Made by a program: the position numbers and the translations under genes
Notes under the pieces: model-generated
Databases searched by the model: none
Seen by the model: the letters and a program-made list of their open reading frames with translations, nothing else
What the model was told of the DNA's origin: nothing
Assembly (NCBI RefSeq): GCF_004339765.1
Contig: NZ_SMGO01000001.1
Coordinates: 992,001 to 1,056,000 of the forward strand
DNA: 64,000 bases
Source of the DNA: Albibacterium bauzanense
Lineage (GTDB): Bacteria > Bacteroidota > Bacteroidia > Sphingobacteriales > Sphingobacteriaceae
Direction: 5' to 3'
Shown here: in pieces, positions 7,994 to 18,155 of the stretch
Position numbering within the stretch: position 1 is the stretch's first letter
Layout: each line of letters begins with the position of its first letter

Positions 7994-9784
7994 ATGAAAT
8001 ACTTACTTTTTCTTAATAAATATTTCTATAAATATAGATGGAGATTAATTCCAGGTGTATTGTTCGTTATTGCATCCAATTACTTTGGAATTCTACCTGC
8101 CCAGGTTATTCGTATAGCTTTCGATCTGGTAAAGGAAAATATTAGCCTGTATCAGTTATTTGATGGCTTTGACAGACAAAAAGAAATATACCAAATATTC
8201 GGTTATAGTTTACTTCTATTCGGAACATTGGTGCTTATCCTGGCTATAATAAGGGGGCTATTCCTGTTCTTAATGCGCCAAACTATTATACTCACATCCC
8301 GGCATATTGAATATGATTTAAAAAATGAGATATACGGCCATTATCAAAAACTAGATATGGCTTTCTTCAGAAAAAACAATACAGGAGACTTACTCAATCG
8401 GGTAACTGAAGACGTAGGAAGAGTACGAGGCTACCTGGGACCAGCGTTAATGTATTCTATCAACACCATTGTTTTAACCATTATGGTTGTGGTTGCTATG
8501 TTGAACGTTAATACTACCTTAACATTTTACGCCTTATTACCAATCCCCTTCTTAGCTACGGTTATTCTTCTTATAAACAAGATTATTAATCAACGAAGTG
8601 AACGGATACAGCAACAACTTTCATCACTTTCTAACTTTGTACAAGAAACATTTTCTGGTATTCGGGTTTTAAAAAGCTATAACCGTGAAGAAAAGAAAAT
8701 GAAAGATTTTCGTAAAGAAGGAGACCTATATAAAGATGCTTCTATTTCTTTGGTCAAGGCTCAGGCGATCTTCTTCCCACTTATTTTAATGCTAGTAGGA
8801 TTAAGTACTATCTTAACTGTTTACATTGGAGGGCAGGAGGTTATTAAGGGAAATATCTCTTCAGGAAATATTGCTGAATTTATTGTATATGTAAGTCAAT
8901 TAACATTTCCAGCTATGTCTTTAGCATGGGTAAATTCATTAATTCAGCGAGCGGCAGCTTCTCAAAAGCGAATAAACGAGTTTCTAGAAACCAAACCAGA
9001 TATCCATAATACCAACGGATCATCAAACAAAATTAATGGCCACATCAAATTTGACAACGTATCCTTTACATATCCTCACACTGGGATAGAAGCTTTAAAA
9101 AACATCTCTTTCGATGTAGATCCCGGAGAAACACTCGCTATTTTAGGACGTACGGGTTCTGGAAAATCTACAATTGCTGCTCTATTAATGCGCATGTACG
9201 ATGTACAGTCTGGAGAAGTTTTAATGGATGACAAACCCATCAGTTCCTATAATTTACAAGATTACAGAAGACAATTTGGGTATGTTCCTCAAGGTGTGTT
9301 TTTATTCTCAGATACAATTGCCCGTAATATCGCTTTCGGTCTTGATAATGAAAACCAAGAGAAGGTTGAAAGGGCTGCTAAAGCAGCAGCTGTTTATAAT
9401 AATATCATACATTTTGCCAACGGATTTCAAACTGAGATTGGAGAACGTGGCTTAACTCTTTCAGGCGGGCAAAAACAACGAGTATCCATCGCTCGAGCTC
9501 TGATTACAGAACCGGAGGTTTTGATATTCGATGATTCATTATCTGCAGTTGATACAAAAACTGAAGAAGAGATCCTTGAAAACTTAAGCGAAATAATGAA
9601 GAACAGAACTAGTATATTGATTTCTCACCGTGTATCAACTATAAAAAATGCCGATAAGATTATACTACTGGAAGCTGGAAGAATAGTTGAAAAAGGAACA
9701 CATCAAGAACTAATATCAACCAAGGGGAAATATTTTGAACTTTATGAAAAGCAAAAGCTAGATGAAGAGAAAATCTATTCTTAG
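7994..9784 (+). CDS. ABC exporter, fused permease and ATPase (MsbA/MdlB type)
   Basis: The 596-residue protein has an N-terminal six-helix exporter domain (about 1-320) and a C-terminal nucleotide-binding domain with Walker A GRTGSGKST, signature LSGGQKQR, Walker B VLIFDDSLSAVD and the switch His in ISHRVSTI. The family exports lipids, drugs or peptides across the inner membrane as a homo- or heterodimer. The partner or substrate cannot be deduced. No second half-transporter is adjacent; the next gene is convergent, its stop codon directly abutting this one. Confidence 0.92.
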   Translation: MKYLLFLNKYFYKYRWRLIPGVLFVIASNYFGILPAQVIRIAFDLVKENISLYQLFDGFDRQKEIYQIFGYSLLLFGTLVLILAIIRGLFLFLMRQTIILTSRHIEYDLKNEIYGHYQKLDMAFFRKNNTGDLLNRVTEDVGRVRGYLGPALMYSINTIVLTIMVVVAMLNVNTTLTFYALLPIPFLATVILLINKIINQRSERIQQQLSSLSNFVQETFSGIRVLKSYNREEKKMKDFRKEGDLYKDASISLVKAQAIFFPLILMLVGLSTILTVYIGGQEVIKGNISSGNIAEFIVYVSQLTFPAMSLAWVNSLIQRAAASQKRINEFLETKPDIHNTNGSSNKINGHIKFDNVSFTYPHTGIEALKNISFDVDPGETLAILGRTGSGKSTIAALLMRMYDVQSGEVLMDDKPISSYNLQDYRRQFGYVPQGVFLFSDTIARNIAFGLDNENQEKVERAAKAAAVYNNIIHFANGFQTEIGERGLTLSGGQKQRVSIARALITEPEVLIFDDSLSAVDTKTEEEILENLSEIMKNRTSILISHRVSTIKNADKIILLEAGRIVEKGTHQELISTKGKYFELYEKQKLDEEKIYS

Positions 9785-10321
9785 CTAGCGATATTTCGTT
9801 TGAGTTCTGTCCATTAAACTCATCTGATCCTTCATTGTTTTTATTTGTTCTGCTAGAAGCTTATTAGTATCTACACGTTTAGCTTCTTGTAGAAAACGTG
9901 TTGCTTCTCTCTTATTACGTTTTGCCATTGCAATTCCTGCTAAACTGATATAAGCCATAGCTGTGTTATGACTCATACTTAAACCAACAGAAAGTGCACG
10001 CTTAAAGTATTTTTCAGATTTTAAGGGAGCTGTACGCGATTCTATTAAGCCTAATAGTAAAAAATAATAGCCATGTTGCCCTTTAAAAAGCTGCTTTTCA
10101 AAGTTGGTAATATTATTTAACCACATCTCAGCTCTATCCATCTTTTCCTTACGAAGATAAAACTGAGCTATTAACATATTCTCATTATAGAAAAATGTTA
10201 CACCAACTAAGATAGCTATCAATACAATTAATATTCCCCAACCCCAGTGACCAAAAACAAACAAAGTAACCGCAGTCCCTAAAAGACCAAAAGCTATTAT
10301 TAATCGAACTATATTAGGCAT
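9785..10321 (-). CDS. Membrane-anchored TPR-like protein of unknown function
   Basis: The 178-residue product has two N-terminal membrane helices (about 5-24 and 26-45) followed by a helical cytosolic region with TPR-like pairs (AQFYLRKEKMDRAEMWL; AMAYISLAGIAMAKRNKREA). I do not recognise a named family. Tetratricopeptide segments usually mediate protein contacts. The gene stands between the ABC exporter (convergent) and ung (divergent), so the context gives no functional lead. Confidence 0.65.
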   Translation of the reverse strand: MPNIVRLIIAFGLLGTAVTLFVFGHWGWGILIVLIAILVGVTFFYNENMLIAQFYLRKEKMDRAEMWLNNITNFEKQLFKGQHGYYFLLLGLIESRTAPLKSEKYFKRALSVGLSMSHNTAMAYISLAGIAMAKRNKREATRFLQEAKRVDTNKLLAEQIKTMKDQMSLMDRTQTKYR

Positions 10322-10420
10322 CCTTACTTTCTTTTAATATATAATTTGTGCAAATATCTACTTATTTAGCCGTTTTAACAACTCATTCGTTTAATAAATA
10401 GAAAATCATTATTTTCGAAA

Positions 10421-11098
10421 ATGGAATTTGAATTAAATGAAAAGTGGAGAGAAGTTTTAAAAGATGAACTTAAACAACCTTACATTGAAGATCTGAAAAA
10501 ATTCCTGGACAAAGAATATAATGAGTATACCATTTTTCCTCCTGATAATTTAATTTTTGAAGCCTTTAAAGAAACTCCTTTTAATAAGGTAAAGGCAGTC
10601 ATACTAGGGCAAGACCCTTATCATAAAGTTGGACAGGCAAGAGGGTTAGCTTTTTCTGTTCCAAAGGGTATTAAAATTCCACCCTCATTGAGAAACATTT
10701 ATAAAGCCTTGAAGAATGATATCGAGGACTTTCAGATTCCATTACACGGAGACCTTTCTTCTTGGGCAGAACAAGGTGTTTTATTACTTAATACAACATT
10801 AACTGTCCGAGAAAATCAAGCTGGTTCGCATCAAAAACATGGTTGGGAACGATTTACAGATAAAGTAATTCAGATCCTTTCAAATAACCAAGAAGGTATC
10901 GTATTCCTTTTATGGGGCAATCCGGCTAAAGAAAAAATCAAACTAATAGATACGAATAAACACTACATTTTAACAGCAGTACATCCCTCACCGCTATCAG
11001 CCCACAATGGCTTTCTTACTTGCAAACACTTCTCGAGCACAAACGAGTTTTTGATAAAACAGGGAAAGACGCCTATTGACTGGCAAATCCCATCTTAG
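10421..11098 (+). CDS. ung: Uracil-DNA glycosylase, family 1
   Basis: The 225-residue product shows both catalytic signatures: GQDPYH at 63-68 (Asp65 activates water) and HPSPLSAH beginning at His188, plus LLLNTTLTV and the SWAEQGVLLLN uracil-pocket segment. It excises uracil from DNA as the first step of base-excision repair. Length is normal. A TATTTTCG sequence (10410-10417) close to the ATG resembles a -7 box with one mismatch. The stop codon overlaps that of the convergent lrp-like gene. Confidence 0.96.
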   Translation: MEFELNEKWREVLKDELKQPYIEDLKKFLDKEYNEYTIFPPDNLIFEAFKETPFNKVKAVILGQDPYHKVGQARGLAFSVPKGIKIPPSLRNIYKALKNDIEDFQIPLHGDLSSWAEQGVLLLNTTLTVRENQAGSHQKHGWERFTDKVIQILSNNQEGIVFLLWGNPAKEKIKLIDTNKHYILTAVHPSPLSAHNGFLTCKHFSSTNEFLIKQGKTPIDWQIPS

Positions 11099-11565
11099 TA
11101 TTCCATAGGAATAGTTGGTTCCTTCTTACTTGTGGACATAATCATCATAGTATGAAAGGTTTTTACATAAGGAATTTTACTGATTTTTTCCATAATCAAT
11201 GTCTCATATGCTTTAATATCTTTCACATAGACTTTCAGAATAAAATCACATTGCCCAGTTACATGATGACATTCAGTAACTTCTTTAATGTTCTTGATAG
11301 AAGCAACAAATTCGGGAATAGCATTATGTGTATGAAAATCTAATGATATCTGGATAAATGATTTAATTCCTAATCCAAGGAGTTCCTCATCCACCAATGC
11401 ATGATAGCTCTTTATATAGCCTGAATTCTCAAGTTTACGAACACGTTCAAGCGTGGGTGCAGGAGATAAACCAATATTGGAAGAAAGTTGGAGATTGGTT
11501 ATCCTACCATTCTCTTGCAACAACTTTAATATTTGAAGATCAATTTTATCCGGAACGTAAGCCAT
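11095..11565 (-). CDS. Lrp/AsnC-family transcriptional regulator
   Basis: The 156-residue protein has an N-terminal winged helix-turn-helix (LDLQILKLLQENGRITN-like start, then LSSNIGLSPAPTLERVRKLE) and a C-terminal RAM ligand-binding domain with VTECHHVTGQCDFILKVY. Such proteins form octamers and respond to amino acids. It lies 60 nt downstream of sufE on the same strand, so it might be a read-through gene of the suf operon, and about 3.2 kb from the amino-acid dehydrogenase, a plausible but unproven target. Confidence 0.9.
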   Translation of the reverse strand: MAYVPDKIDLQILKLLQENGRITNLQLSSNIGLSPAPTLERVRKLENSGYIKSYHALVDEELLGLGIKSFIQISLDFHTHNAIPEFVASIKNIKEVTECHHVTGQCDFILKVYVKDIKAYETLIMEKISKIPYVKTFHTMMIMSTSKKEPTIPMEY

Positions 11566-11625
11566 AATATTCTATTAAGAAGTAAAGCTACACAAAACCA
11601 AATTATATTTCGCTAAAATGTGTTA

Positions 11626-12048
11626 TTATTTATTTTCTGATTGTAAAGCAATGGCATACATTTTCATTTGCTTTACCATTGATAACAATCCATTGGCTCT
11701 TGTTGGTGAAAGATGTTCTTTCAAACCAATTTGATCAATAAAATACAGATCTGTATTAGCAATTTCTTCAGGTGTATGATTCGAGAGAACTTTTACCATT
11801 AAACTTACCAGTCCCTTAGTAATAATAGCATCACTATCTGCAGTAAAAATCACTCTATTGTCAACATAGTCGGCGTGTAACCAAACTTGAGATTGACAGC
11901 CTTTAATCAAATACTGTGGTTTCTTATATATTTCATCAATTAGAGGTAATTCTTTTCCTAATTGAATAATATATTCATATTTAGCCATCCAATCTTCAAA
12001 AAAGGAAAAATCTTCAATTAGTTCGTCTTGTAAGGCATTAATACTCAT
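11626..12048 (-). CDS. sufE: SufE cysteine desulfuration protein
   Basis: The 140-residue protein contains LIKGCQSQVW with Cys51 as the sulfur-accepting residue. SufE takes the persulfide from SufS and passes it to the SufBCD scaffold in the cytosol. It is the last gene of the sufBCDSE run, 24 nt after sufS. Length and motif are canonical. Confidence 0.94.
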   Translation of the reverse strand: MSINALQDELIEDFSFFEDWMAKYEYIIQLGKELPLIDEIYKKPQYLIKGCQSQVWLHADYVDNRVIFTADSDAIITKGLVSLMVKVLSNHTPEEIANTDLYFIDQIGLKEHLSPTRANGLLSMVKQMKMYAIALQSENK

Positions 12049-12072
12049 CTGATAATTATAGATCGTTAAAAT

Positions 12073-13296
12073 TTATGAAAGCATAGCAACGGCTTTCTTC
12101 ACTCCTTTTACTAAGGTATCAATATCTTCCTTGGTATTATATAGTCCAATAGAAGCTCTTACTGTCCCCGGAATTCCATACCGAGCCATTAAAGGTTGAG
12201 TACAATGATGGCCTGTACGAACAGCTATGCCTAATTTATCCAGAATAACTCCAATATCATAAGGATGAATATCTCCAATAACAAAAGAAATTACACTCGA
12301 TTTCTCTTTTGCAGTACCAATTATCCGCAAACCATTAATATCTAATAACTCATCAGTTGCATAACACAATAGTTCGTGTTCATATTGAGCAATCTTATCT
12401 AAACCAATAGAGTTTATATAATCTATGGCAAATGCTAATGCAACTCCAGCTTCAATATTTGGAGTTCCCGCTTCAAATTTAAAAGGTAAATCGTTATAGG
12501 TGGTCTTTTCAAAACTTACGTCCTTAATCATATCCCCACCGCCTTGATATGGAGGCATAGCATTTAACCATTTTTCCTTGCCGTATAAAACACCAACACC
12601 CGTAGGCCCGTACATTTTATGGCCTGAAAAAGCAAGAAAGTCAACATCCAATGCTTGAACATCTATTGGAATATGCTGAATGGTTTGAGCAGCATCTACT
12701 AATACAGGAATGTTTTGATCATGAGCCAGGCGAATTATATCCTTTATCGGATTGATAGTTCCTAATGTATTAGACACATACGTAATAGATACAATCTTAA
12801 CTCTCTCATTCAGGAGTTTACTGTATGCATCCATATCCAGCTCTCCGGCATCATTTATAGGAATGACCTTTAAATTCGCTTTTTTACTCTCACATAGAAT
12901 TTGCCAGGGAACGATATTAGAATGATGTTCCATAGCAGAAATCAGAATCTCATCACCTTCATTTATAAAAGCATTTCCAAAGCTGGAAGCCACTAAGTTA
13001 ATACTATCTGTAGTCCCTTTAGTTAAGATTATTTCATGTTCCTCTTTGGAGTTAATGAATGCCTTAAGTTTTCTACGAGTAACTTCATAAGCATCAGTCG
13101 CTATTTGACTTAAATAATGAACTCCTCTATGAACATTACTATTTTGAGAGCTATAATAATGGTTAATTGCGTCAATAACCAACTGTGGCTTTTGAGTAGA
13201 AGCACCATTGTCTAAATAAACGAGCGGTTTACCATTAACCATACTTTTAAGAATGGGGAAATCGTTTCGTATACTATAAATATCGTAATGTGTCAA
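12073..13296 (-). CDS. sufS: SufS cysteine desulfurase
   Basis: The 407-residue PLP enzyme has the SGHK cofactor-binding motif (Lys227) and RTGHHCTQPLM with the persulfide-forming Cys365, plus HHSNIVPWQ near the PLP ring. It removes sulfur from cysteine for Fe-S cluster assembly. Group II (SufS-type) features fit the neighbouring sufE. It lies 11 nt after sufD in the same minus-strand operon. Confidence 0.95.
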   Translation of the reverse strand: MTHYDIYSIRNDFPILKSMVNGKPLVYLDNGASTQKPQLVIDAINHYYSSQNSNVHRGVHYLSQIATDAYEVTRRKLKAFINSKEEHEIILTKGTTDSINLVASSFGNAFINEGDEILISAMEHHSNIVPWQILCESKKANLKVIPINDAGELDMDAYSKLLNERVKIVSITYVSNTLGTINPIKDIIRLAHDQNIPVLVDAAQTIQHIPIDVQALDVDFLAFSGHKMYGPTGVGVLYGKEKWLNAMPPYQGGGDMIKDVSFEKTTYNDLPFKFEAGTPNIEAGVALAFAIDYINSIGLDKIAQYEHELLCYATDELLDINGLRIIGTAKEKSSVISFVIGDIHPYDIGVILDKLGIAVRTGHHCTQPLMARYGIPGTVRASIGLYNTKEDIDTLVKGVKKAVAMLS

Positions 13297-13307
13297 AATC
13301 GTATGGA

Positions 13308-14609
13308 TTAATTATGTTTTAAACCCAACTCTACAAGATGATCTACGTGATTTCTAATGGTTTCATTTTTAAACCGTTCTGTAACATCAAATGCAAACGC
13401 ATGAACCAATAAGGTACGTGCTTGCTCTTCACCAATACCACGAGATTGAAGATAGAATTTCGCATCTTCATTAAATTGACCAATGGTACAGCCATGGCTA
13501 CATTTAACATCGTCTGCAAATATTTCTAATTGTGGTTTAGTATTTATAGTAGCATTAGCACTTAACAGCATATTATTGTTTTGCTGAAAGGCATTTGTTT
13601 TCTGAGCATCTAAACGAACAAAAATCTTACCGTTAAAAACGGCTGTAGAAGAATCCTGAAGAATATTTTTATACCACTCGTAACTCTCACCAAAAGGCTT
13701 CATGTGATCAACAACTGTATGGTTATCAACCAATTGATTGTCGGACAATAATGTGATTCCATACAAATGACTTTCTATATTAGGATCATCCATACGAACA
13801 TTAATCGTATTGCGAACAAAAGAAGCACCAGGAAAAGTACAGTTATAGTTATTGTAAAGGCTATATTTTCGTTGGATAATTTCTGTGTGGTTATTAAAAC
13901 TACTTTGTGAACGTGCTTGTTGCAAATAATAATGCTCTAACTTCGCATTTTCATCTACCACAATTTCAGTAACTGTATTCCCGAAAGTCTTAGATGAACC
14001 ATCTTCAGTAACGAAAGTCTCAATAATTTGCGCTTCCGCATTCTTGTCTAATACAATTAAATTTCGTGTCTGAAAAAATGTCTGTGAATCGGCAACCGAA
14101 ATATGAACAATATGGATTGGCTTTTGAGCTATTTTGCCCGCTTGAATCTCTATAAAGAAACCGTTATTGGCCAAAGCAGTATTTAACCAAACAAAGGGAT
14201 TTTCAGCCTTATCTGCATATTGTGCAAAATGTTTATTAAAAGCCTCTAACTGTGCAGCGTCAGCAAAAGAACTAAGTACTATTCCTTGCTCTTCAATAGT
14301 ATCTGACAAGTCATGACGATAAAAACCATTGACCAATACCACTCGATAGGCATCAACACCTTCTATGTTTGCAGCGTCAACATTGACAGCCTGTCCCGGA
14401 AGATGTGCACCTAATTGATAATCCTGATTCAATACAGGTTGAATATTCGTGAACCGCCATTCCTCAGCCTTCGCAGTAGGAAAACCGGTATCTTTAAATT
14501 TTTCAAAAGCCTCTTTACGTCGGCTCTCAAGAATCTCCTTTGCAAAAAGCGGATCCTCAAAAGAACCAACTAGCTGTTGATATAATGAACTCGAAACTTG
14601 TGTAATCAT
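13308..14609 (-). CDS. sufD: SufD scaffold protein
   Basis: The 433-residue protein has the SufBD beta-helix core, visible in the C-terminal part as VDHMKPFGES, FNGKIFVRLDAQKTNAFQQN and KCSHGCTIGQ. SufD pairs with SufB and SufC to form the Fe-S assembly scaffold and is needed for iron acquisition. It lies 5 nt after sufC. Length is normal. Confidence 0.95.
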   Translation of the reverse strand: MITQVSSSLYQQLVGSFEDPLFAKEILESRRKEAFEKFKDTGFPTAKAEEWRFTNIQPVLNQDYQLGAHLPGQAVNVDAANIEGVDAYRVVLVNGFYRHDLSDTIEEQGIVLSSFADAAQLEAFNKHFAQYADKAENPFVWLNTALANNGFFIEIQAGKIAQKPIHIVHISVADSQTFFQTRNLIVLDKNAEAQIIETFVTEDGSSKTFGNTVTEIVVDENAKLEHYYLQQARSQSSFNNHTEIIQRKYSLYNNYNCTFPGASFVRNTINVRMDDPNIESHLYGITLLSDNQLVDNHTVVDHMKPFGESYEWYKNILQDSSTAVFNGKIFVRLDAQKTNAFQQNNNMLLSANATINTKPQLEIFADDVKCSHGCTIGQFNEDAKFYLQSRGIGEEQARTLLVHAFAFDVTERFKNETIRNHVDHLVELGLKHN

Positions 14610-14614
14610 TTTTT

Positions 14615-15379
14615 TTAAATTGCATTTTGAGTATCAAAACTCTCTTTTAGCCAATCATATCCTTTTTCTTCCAACTCCAACGCAAGTTCTTTTGTACCTG
14701 AACGAACAATTTTACCATTGTAAAGAACATGAACAAAATCAGGAACGATGTACTCTAATAACCGTTGGTAGTGAGTAATCATCACAAAAGCATTGCCAGA
14801 TGATCTCAATTGATTAACGCCATTTGCTACAATACGCAAAGCATCAATATCCAAACCAGAATCCGTTTCATCCAATATTGCCAATGTTGGTTCTAGCATG
14901 GCAAGTTGAAAGATTTCATTTCTCTTTTTTTCACCACCAGAAAAACCTTCATTTAAAGAACGGTTAGTTAATTTAGCATCAAATTCTACCAATTGCTGCT
15001 TTTCCTTTACAAGTTTAAGAAACTCTTTTGCACTTAAAGGAGGTAATCCTTTATAAGCACGTATCTCTGTTAATGCAGTTTTTAAGAAATTTATATTAGA
15101 AACACCCGGAATCTCTATTGGGTATTGAAAAGCTAAAAATACACCTTCACGTGCCCGGTCTTCAGGAGACATATCTAGTAAATTTTTACCGTTAAAAACA
15201 ACCTCTCCAGCTGTCACTTCATACTCTGGCCTTCCAGCTAACACAGAGGCCAAGGTGCTTTTTCCTGAACCATTGGGTCCCATAATAGCGTGCACTTCAC
15301 CTGGTTTAACTTGTAGGTCTAACCCTTTTAATATTTGTTTATCTTCAATTGATGCTTGAAGGTTACTTATGCTTAGCAT
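14615..15379 (-). CDS. sufC: SufC ATPase of the Fe-S assembly complex
   Basis: The 254-residue ABC-type ATPase has Walker A GPNGSGKST, signature FSGGEKKRNEI (the SufC-specific form), and Walker B AILDETDSGLD. It drives conformational changes of the SufBCD scaffold. It is soluble, with no membrane segment. It lies between sufB (50 nt upstream) and sufD (5 nt downstream). Confidence 0.96.
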   Translation of the reverse strand: MLSISNLQASIEDKQILKGLDLQVKPGEVHAIMGPNGSGKSTLASVLAGRPEYEVTAGEVVFNGKNLLDMSPEDRAREGVFLAFQYPIEIPGVSNINFLKTALTEIRAYKGLPPLSAKEFLKLVKEKQQLVEFDAKLTNRSLNEGFSGGEKKRNEIFQLAMLEPTLAILDETDSGLDIDALRIVANGVNQLRSSGNAFVMITHYQRLLEYIVPDFVHVLYNGKIVRSGTKELALELEEKGYDWLKESFDTQNAI

Positions 15380-15429
15380 TATTCTAAATTAGATTTTAAA
15401 AAAATATACTTATAAACTTGAACGAACGA

Positions 15430-16878
15430 TTAACCAACACTACCTTCTAAAGAAATAGCAAGAAGCTTTTGAGCCTCTACTGCAAATTCCATTGGTAATT
15501 GATTTAATACTTCTTTGGCATAGCCATTTACAATGAGTCCTACAGCCTGCTCTGAATCGATTCCTCGTTGATTCAAATAAAACACCTGATCTTCCCCTAT
15601 CTTAGAAGTGGTAGCCTCATGCTCTAACATAGCAGACTCATTTTTTGATTCAATATATGGAAACGTATGTGCCCCACATTTATCACCAATTAACATAGAG
15701 TCACACTGGGTATAATTACGAGCGCCATCTGCTCCCTTGCTAATCTTAACCAAACCTCGATAACTGTTATGGCTAACTCCTGCAGAAATACCTTTGGATA
15801 TAATCCGACTACGAGTGTTTTTTCCAATATGCATCATCTTAGTACCTGTATCTGCAACTTGATGATTTCGGGTTAAAGCAACTGAATAAAATTCTCCAAC
15901 CGAACTATCACCTTTTAATATAACACCTGGATATTTCCATGTAATTGCAGAACCAGTTTCTACTTGTGTCCATGAAATCTTACTGCGGTCTCCTTTACAG
16001 ATACCTCGTTTAGTAACGAAGTTAAAAATCCCACCATTCCCATCTTTATCGCCAGGATACCAATTCTGAACAGTAGAATACTTAATTTCTGCATCTTCCA
16101 TAGCTATAAGTTCAACTACCGCTGCGTGCATTTGATTTTCGTCACGCATTGGAGCAGTACATCCCTCTAAATAACTTACATAAGAACGATCATCTGCAAT
16201 AATCAGCGTTCTTTCAAACTGTCCGGTATTTTCAGCGTTTATCCTAAAATAGGTAGAAAGTTCCATCGGGCAGCGAACACCTTTTGGTATATACACGAAA
16301 GATCCATCTGAAAATACCGCTGCATTTAAAGCTGCATAAATGTTATCTGTAGAAGGAACTACAGTTCCTAAATACTTTTTAACCAACTCTGGATGATTCT
16401 GAACAGCTTCACCAAAAGAACTAAATATAACCCCTTGTTCTTTTAACTTTTTCTGGAAGGTTGTTTTTACAGATACAGAATCAAAAACTGCATCAACAGC
16501 AACTACTCCTGAAAGGATTTTCTGTTCATCTAATGGTATTCCTAACTTTTTAAAGGTTTCTAATAACTCAGGATCAACCTCATCCAAACTATCATATTTT
16601 GGCTTCTCTTTTGGAGCAGCATAATAAGACATATCCTGAAAGTCAACATCTGGATGTTTAAAATTCTGCCAAGTAGGTATAGGCATCGTAATGAAATAAC
16701 GATATGCTTTCAACCGCCATTCCAATAACCACTCTGGTTCATTTTTCTTTGCGGAAATAAAACGAATTGTATCTTCAGTTAAGCCCTTTGGGGCTATATC
16801 CATTTCGATATTGGTTGTAAAACCGTATTTATATTCTTCGGTGGTTAACTCTTCTAATAATTGTTTTTCAGAACTCAT
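15430..16878 (-). CDS. sufB: SufB Fe-S scaffold protein
   Basis: The 482-residue protein carries the characteristic [17 protein letters not shown] and [20 protein letters not shown] segments and the C-terminal [17 protein letters not shown] block. SufB is the main scaffold on which clusters are built, with SufC and SufD. It is the first gene of the operon sufB-C-D-S-E; 185 bp separate it from pyrF, which is transcribed in the same direction upstream. Confidence 0.97.
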   Translation of the reverse strand: MSSEKQLLEELTTEEYKYGFTTNIEMDIAPKGLTEDTIRFISAKKNEPEWLLEWRLKAYRYFITMPIPTWQNFKHPDVDFQDMSYYAAPKEKPKYDSLDEVDPELLETFKKLGIPLDEQKILSGVVAVDAVFDSVSVKTTFQKKLKEQGVIFSSFGEAVQNHPELVKKYLGTVVPSTDNIYAALNAAVFSDGSFVYIPKGVRCPMELSTYFRINAENTGQFERTLIIADDRSYVSYLEGCTAPMRDENQMHAAVVELIAMEDAEIKYSTVQNWYPGDKDGNGGIFNFVTKRGICKGDRSKISWTQVETGSAITWKYPGVILKGDSSVGEFYSVALTRNHQVADTGTKMMHIGKNTRSRIISKGISAGVSHNSYRGLVKISKGADGARNYTQCDSMLIGDKCGAHTFPYIESKNESAMLEHEATTSKIGEDQVFYLNQRGIDSEQAVGLIVNGYAKEVLNQLPMEFAVEAQKLLAISLEGSVG

Positions 16879-16947
16879 TTTATAGAAATTTGAGAAATGT
16901 TCTCTAATTGATACTGCTGCAAGAATAGCTAAAGACTACTAATACTA

Positions 16948-16955
16948 CAAAGTTA
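16948..16955 (-). promoter_or_regulatory. Candidate -7 box (TAACTTTG) of the suf operon
   Basis: A full TAnnTTTG match on the minus strand, 70 nt before the sufB start. No convincing -33 TTTG element is seen at the usual spacing. Confidence 0.4.
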
Positions 16956-17063
16956 CAATTTGAGAGTTAATAAATAACTTTGACAATTGATTTTTACTCA
17001 ATTTTGATAATCAGCGGTAATCAGACTAATTATCAATAAGCCAACATACAAAGATAAGGCTTA

Positions 17064-17897
17064 TTATATGATATTAGCTTTAATTAATTCCTTTTCCATT
17101 GCCTTTTGAAGTAATATAGCTTCTTCACGTGCTTTTTCAGCAAAATCTTTTCCAGATGAAGCATAGATAATAGAACGCGTTGCATTAATCAATAAACCAC
17201 AGTCAGCATTCATACCATACGTGCAAACATCTTCCAAACTCCCTCCTTGAGCACCTACGCCAGGAACTAAAAGAAAATGATCGGGGGCATGTTTTCTAAT
17301 TATTTTAAATGCCTCTCCTCTTGTAGCACCTACAACATACATTAGATTTTCAGGACTTCCCCAATAATTAGCGCGCTCAATCACTCTTTCAAAAAGCTGA
17401 ACTCCTTCTTTATCTTGAATATTCTGAAAGTCTGCACTCCCTTGATTCGAAGTAAGCGCCAAAATAATTGCCCACTTATCTTTAAATTGCAAAAAAGGTA
17501 AAACAGAATCACTACCCATATAGGGAGCCACTGTTATAGAATCAAAACCTAAACCAGATGCCCCTTCATCAAAAAAAGCTTGAGCATACATATTAGCAGT
17601 ATTTCCAATATCTCCACGTTTGGCATCTGCAATACTAAAACAATCTTTAGGTAAAATTTCCCATGTTTTTTGCAAACTCGTCCACCCTTTTAAACCATAA
17701 CATTCATAGAAAGCAGTGTTAGGTTTATAAGCAACGCACAAATCAGAGGTAGCTTCAATAATCCGTTTATTAAACTCATAAACAGGATCTTCAAATTCCA
17801 AAAGGAATGAGGGAATTTTCTTAATATCCGTATCTAAACCTACGCATAAAAAAGAACGCTTAATTTTAATTTGTTGGATAAGTTGCGCTCGTGTCAT
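17064..17897 (-). CDS. pyrF: Orotidine-5'-phosphate decarboxylase, type 2
   Basis: The 277-residue TIM-barrel protein has the signature [11 protein letters not shown], with the catalytic Asp-Lys pair, and begins with [12 protein letters not shown], the usual substrate-loop strand. It decarboxylates OMP to UMP, the last step of de novo pyrimidine synthesis. Length corresponds to the longer type 2 (TIGR02127-like) enzymes. Confidence 0.95.
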   Translation of the reverse strand: MTRAQLIQQIKIKRSFLCVGLDTDIKKIPSFLLEFEDPVYEFNKRIIEATSDLCVAYKPNTAFYECYGLKGWTSLQKTWEILPKDCFSIADAKRGDIGNTANMYAQAFFDEGASGLGFDSITVAPYMGSDSVLPFLQFKDKWAIILALTSNQGSADFQNIQDKEGVQLFERVIERANYWGSPENLMYVVGATRGEAFKIIRKHAPDHFLLVPGVGAQGGSLEDVCTYGMNADCGLLINATRSIIYASSGKDFAEKAREEAILLQKAMEKELIKANII

Positions 17898-18155
17898 CGA
17901 TATTTCAGTAATATTTGGGACAAAACTATCAAAATGTAAGGTTTAAGACGATTTTTTTCAAATTAATTTTTGATATTCCAATTCTTATGCATAGAATTGT
18001 GGCGTAATCTCAAAATTACTCAAAGTCGAGAAAAATCAATATTATCTTAGCGCTTAGAAGAAATAAAACATTCAAAACAAATCTATTGAAGAAATAGATG
18101 CAATAGAACCCTATTTTAAAATAGCATAATCCGATTTATTTATAATAATTATTTG

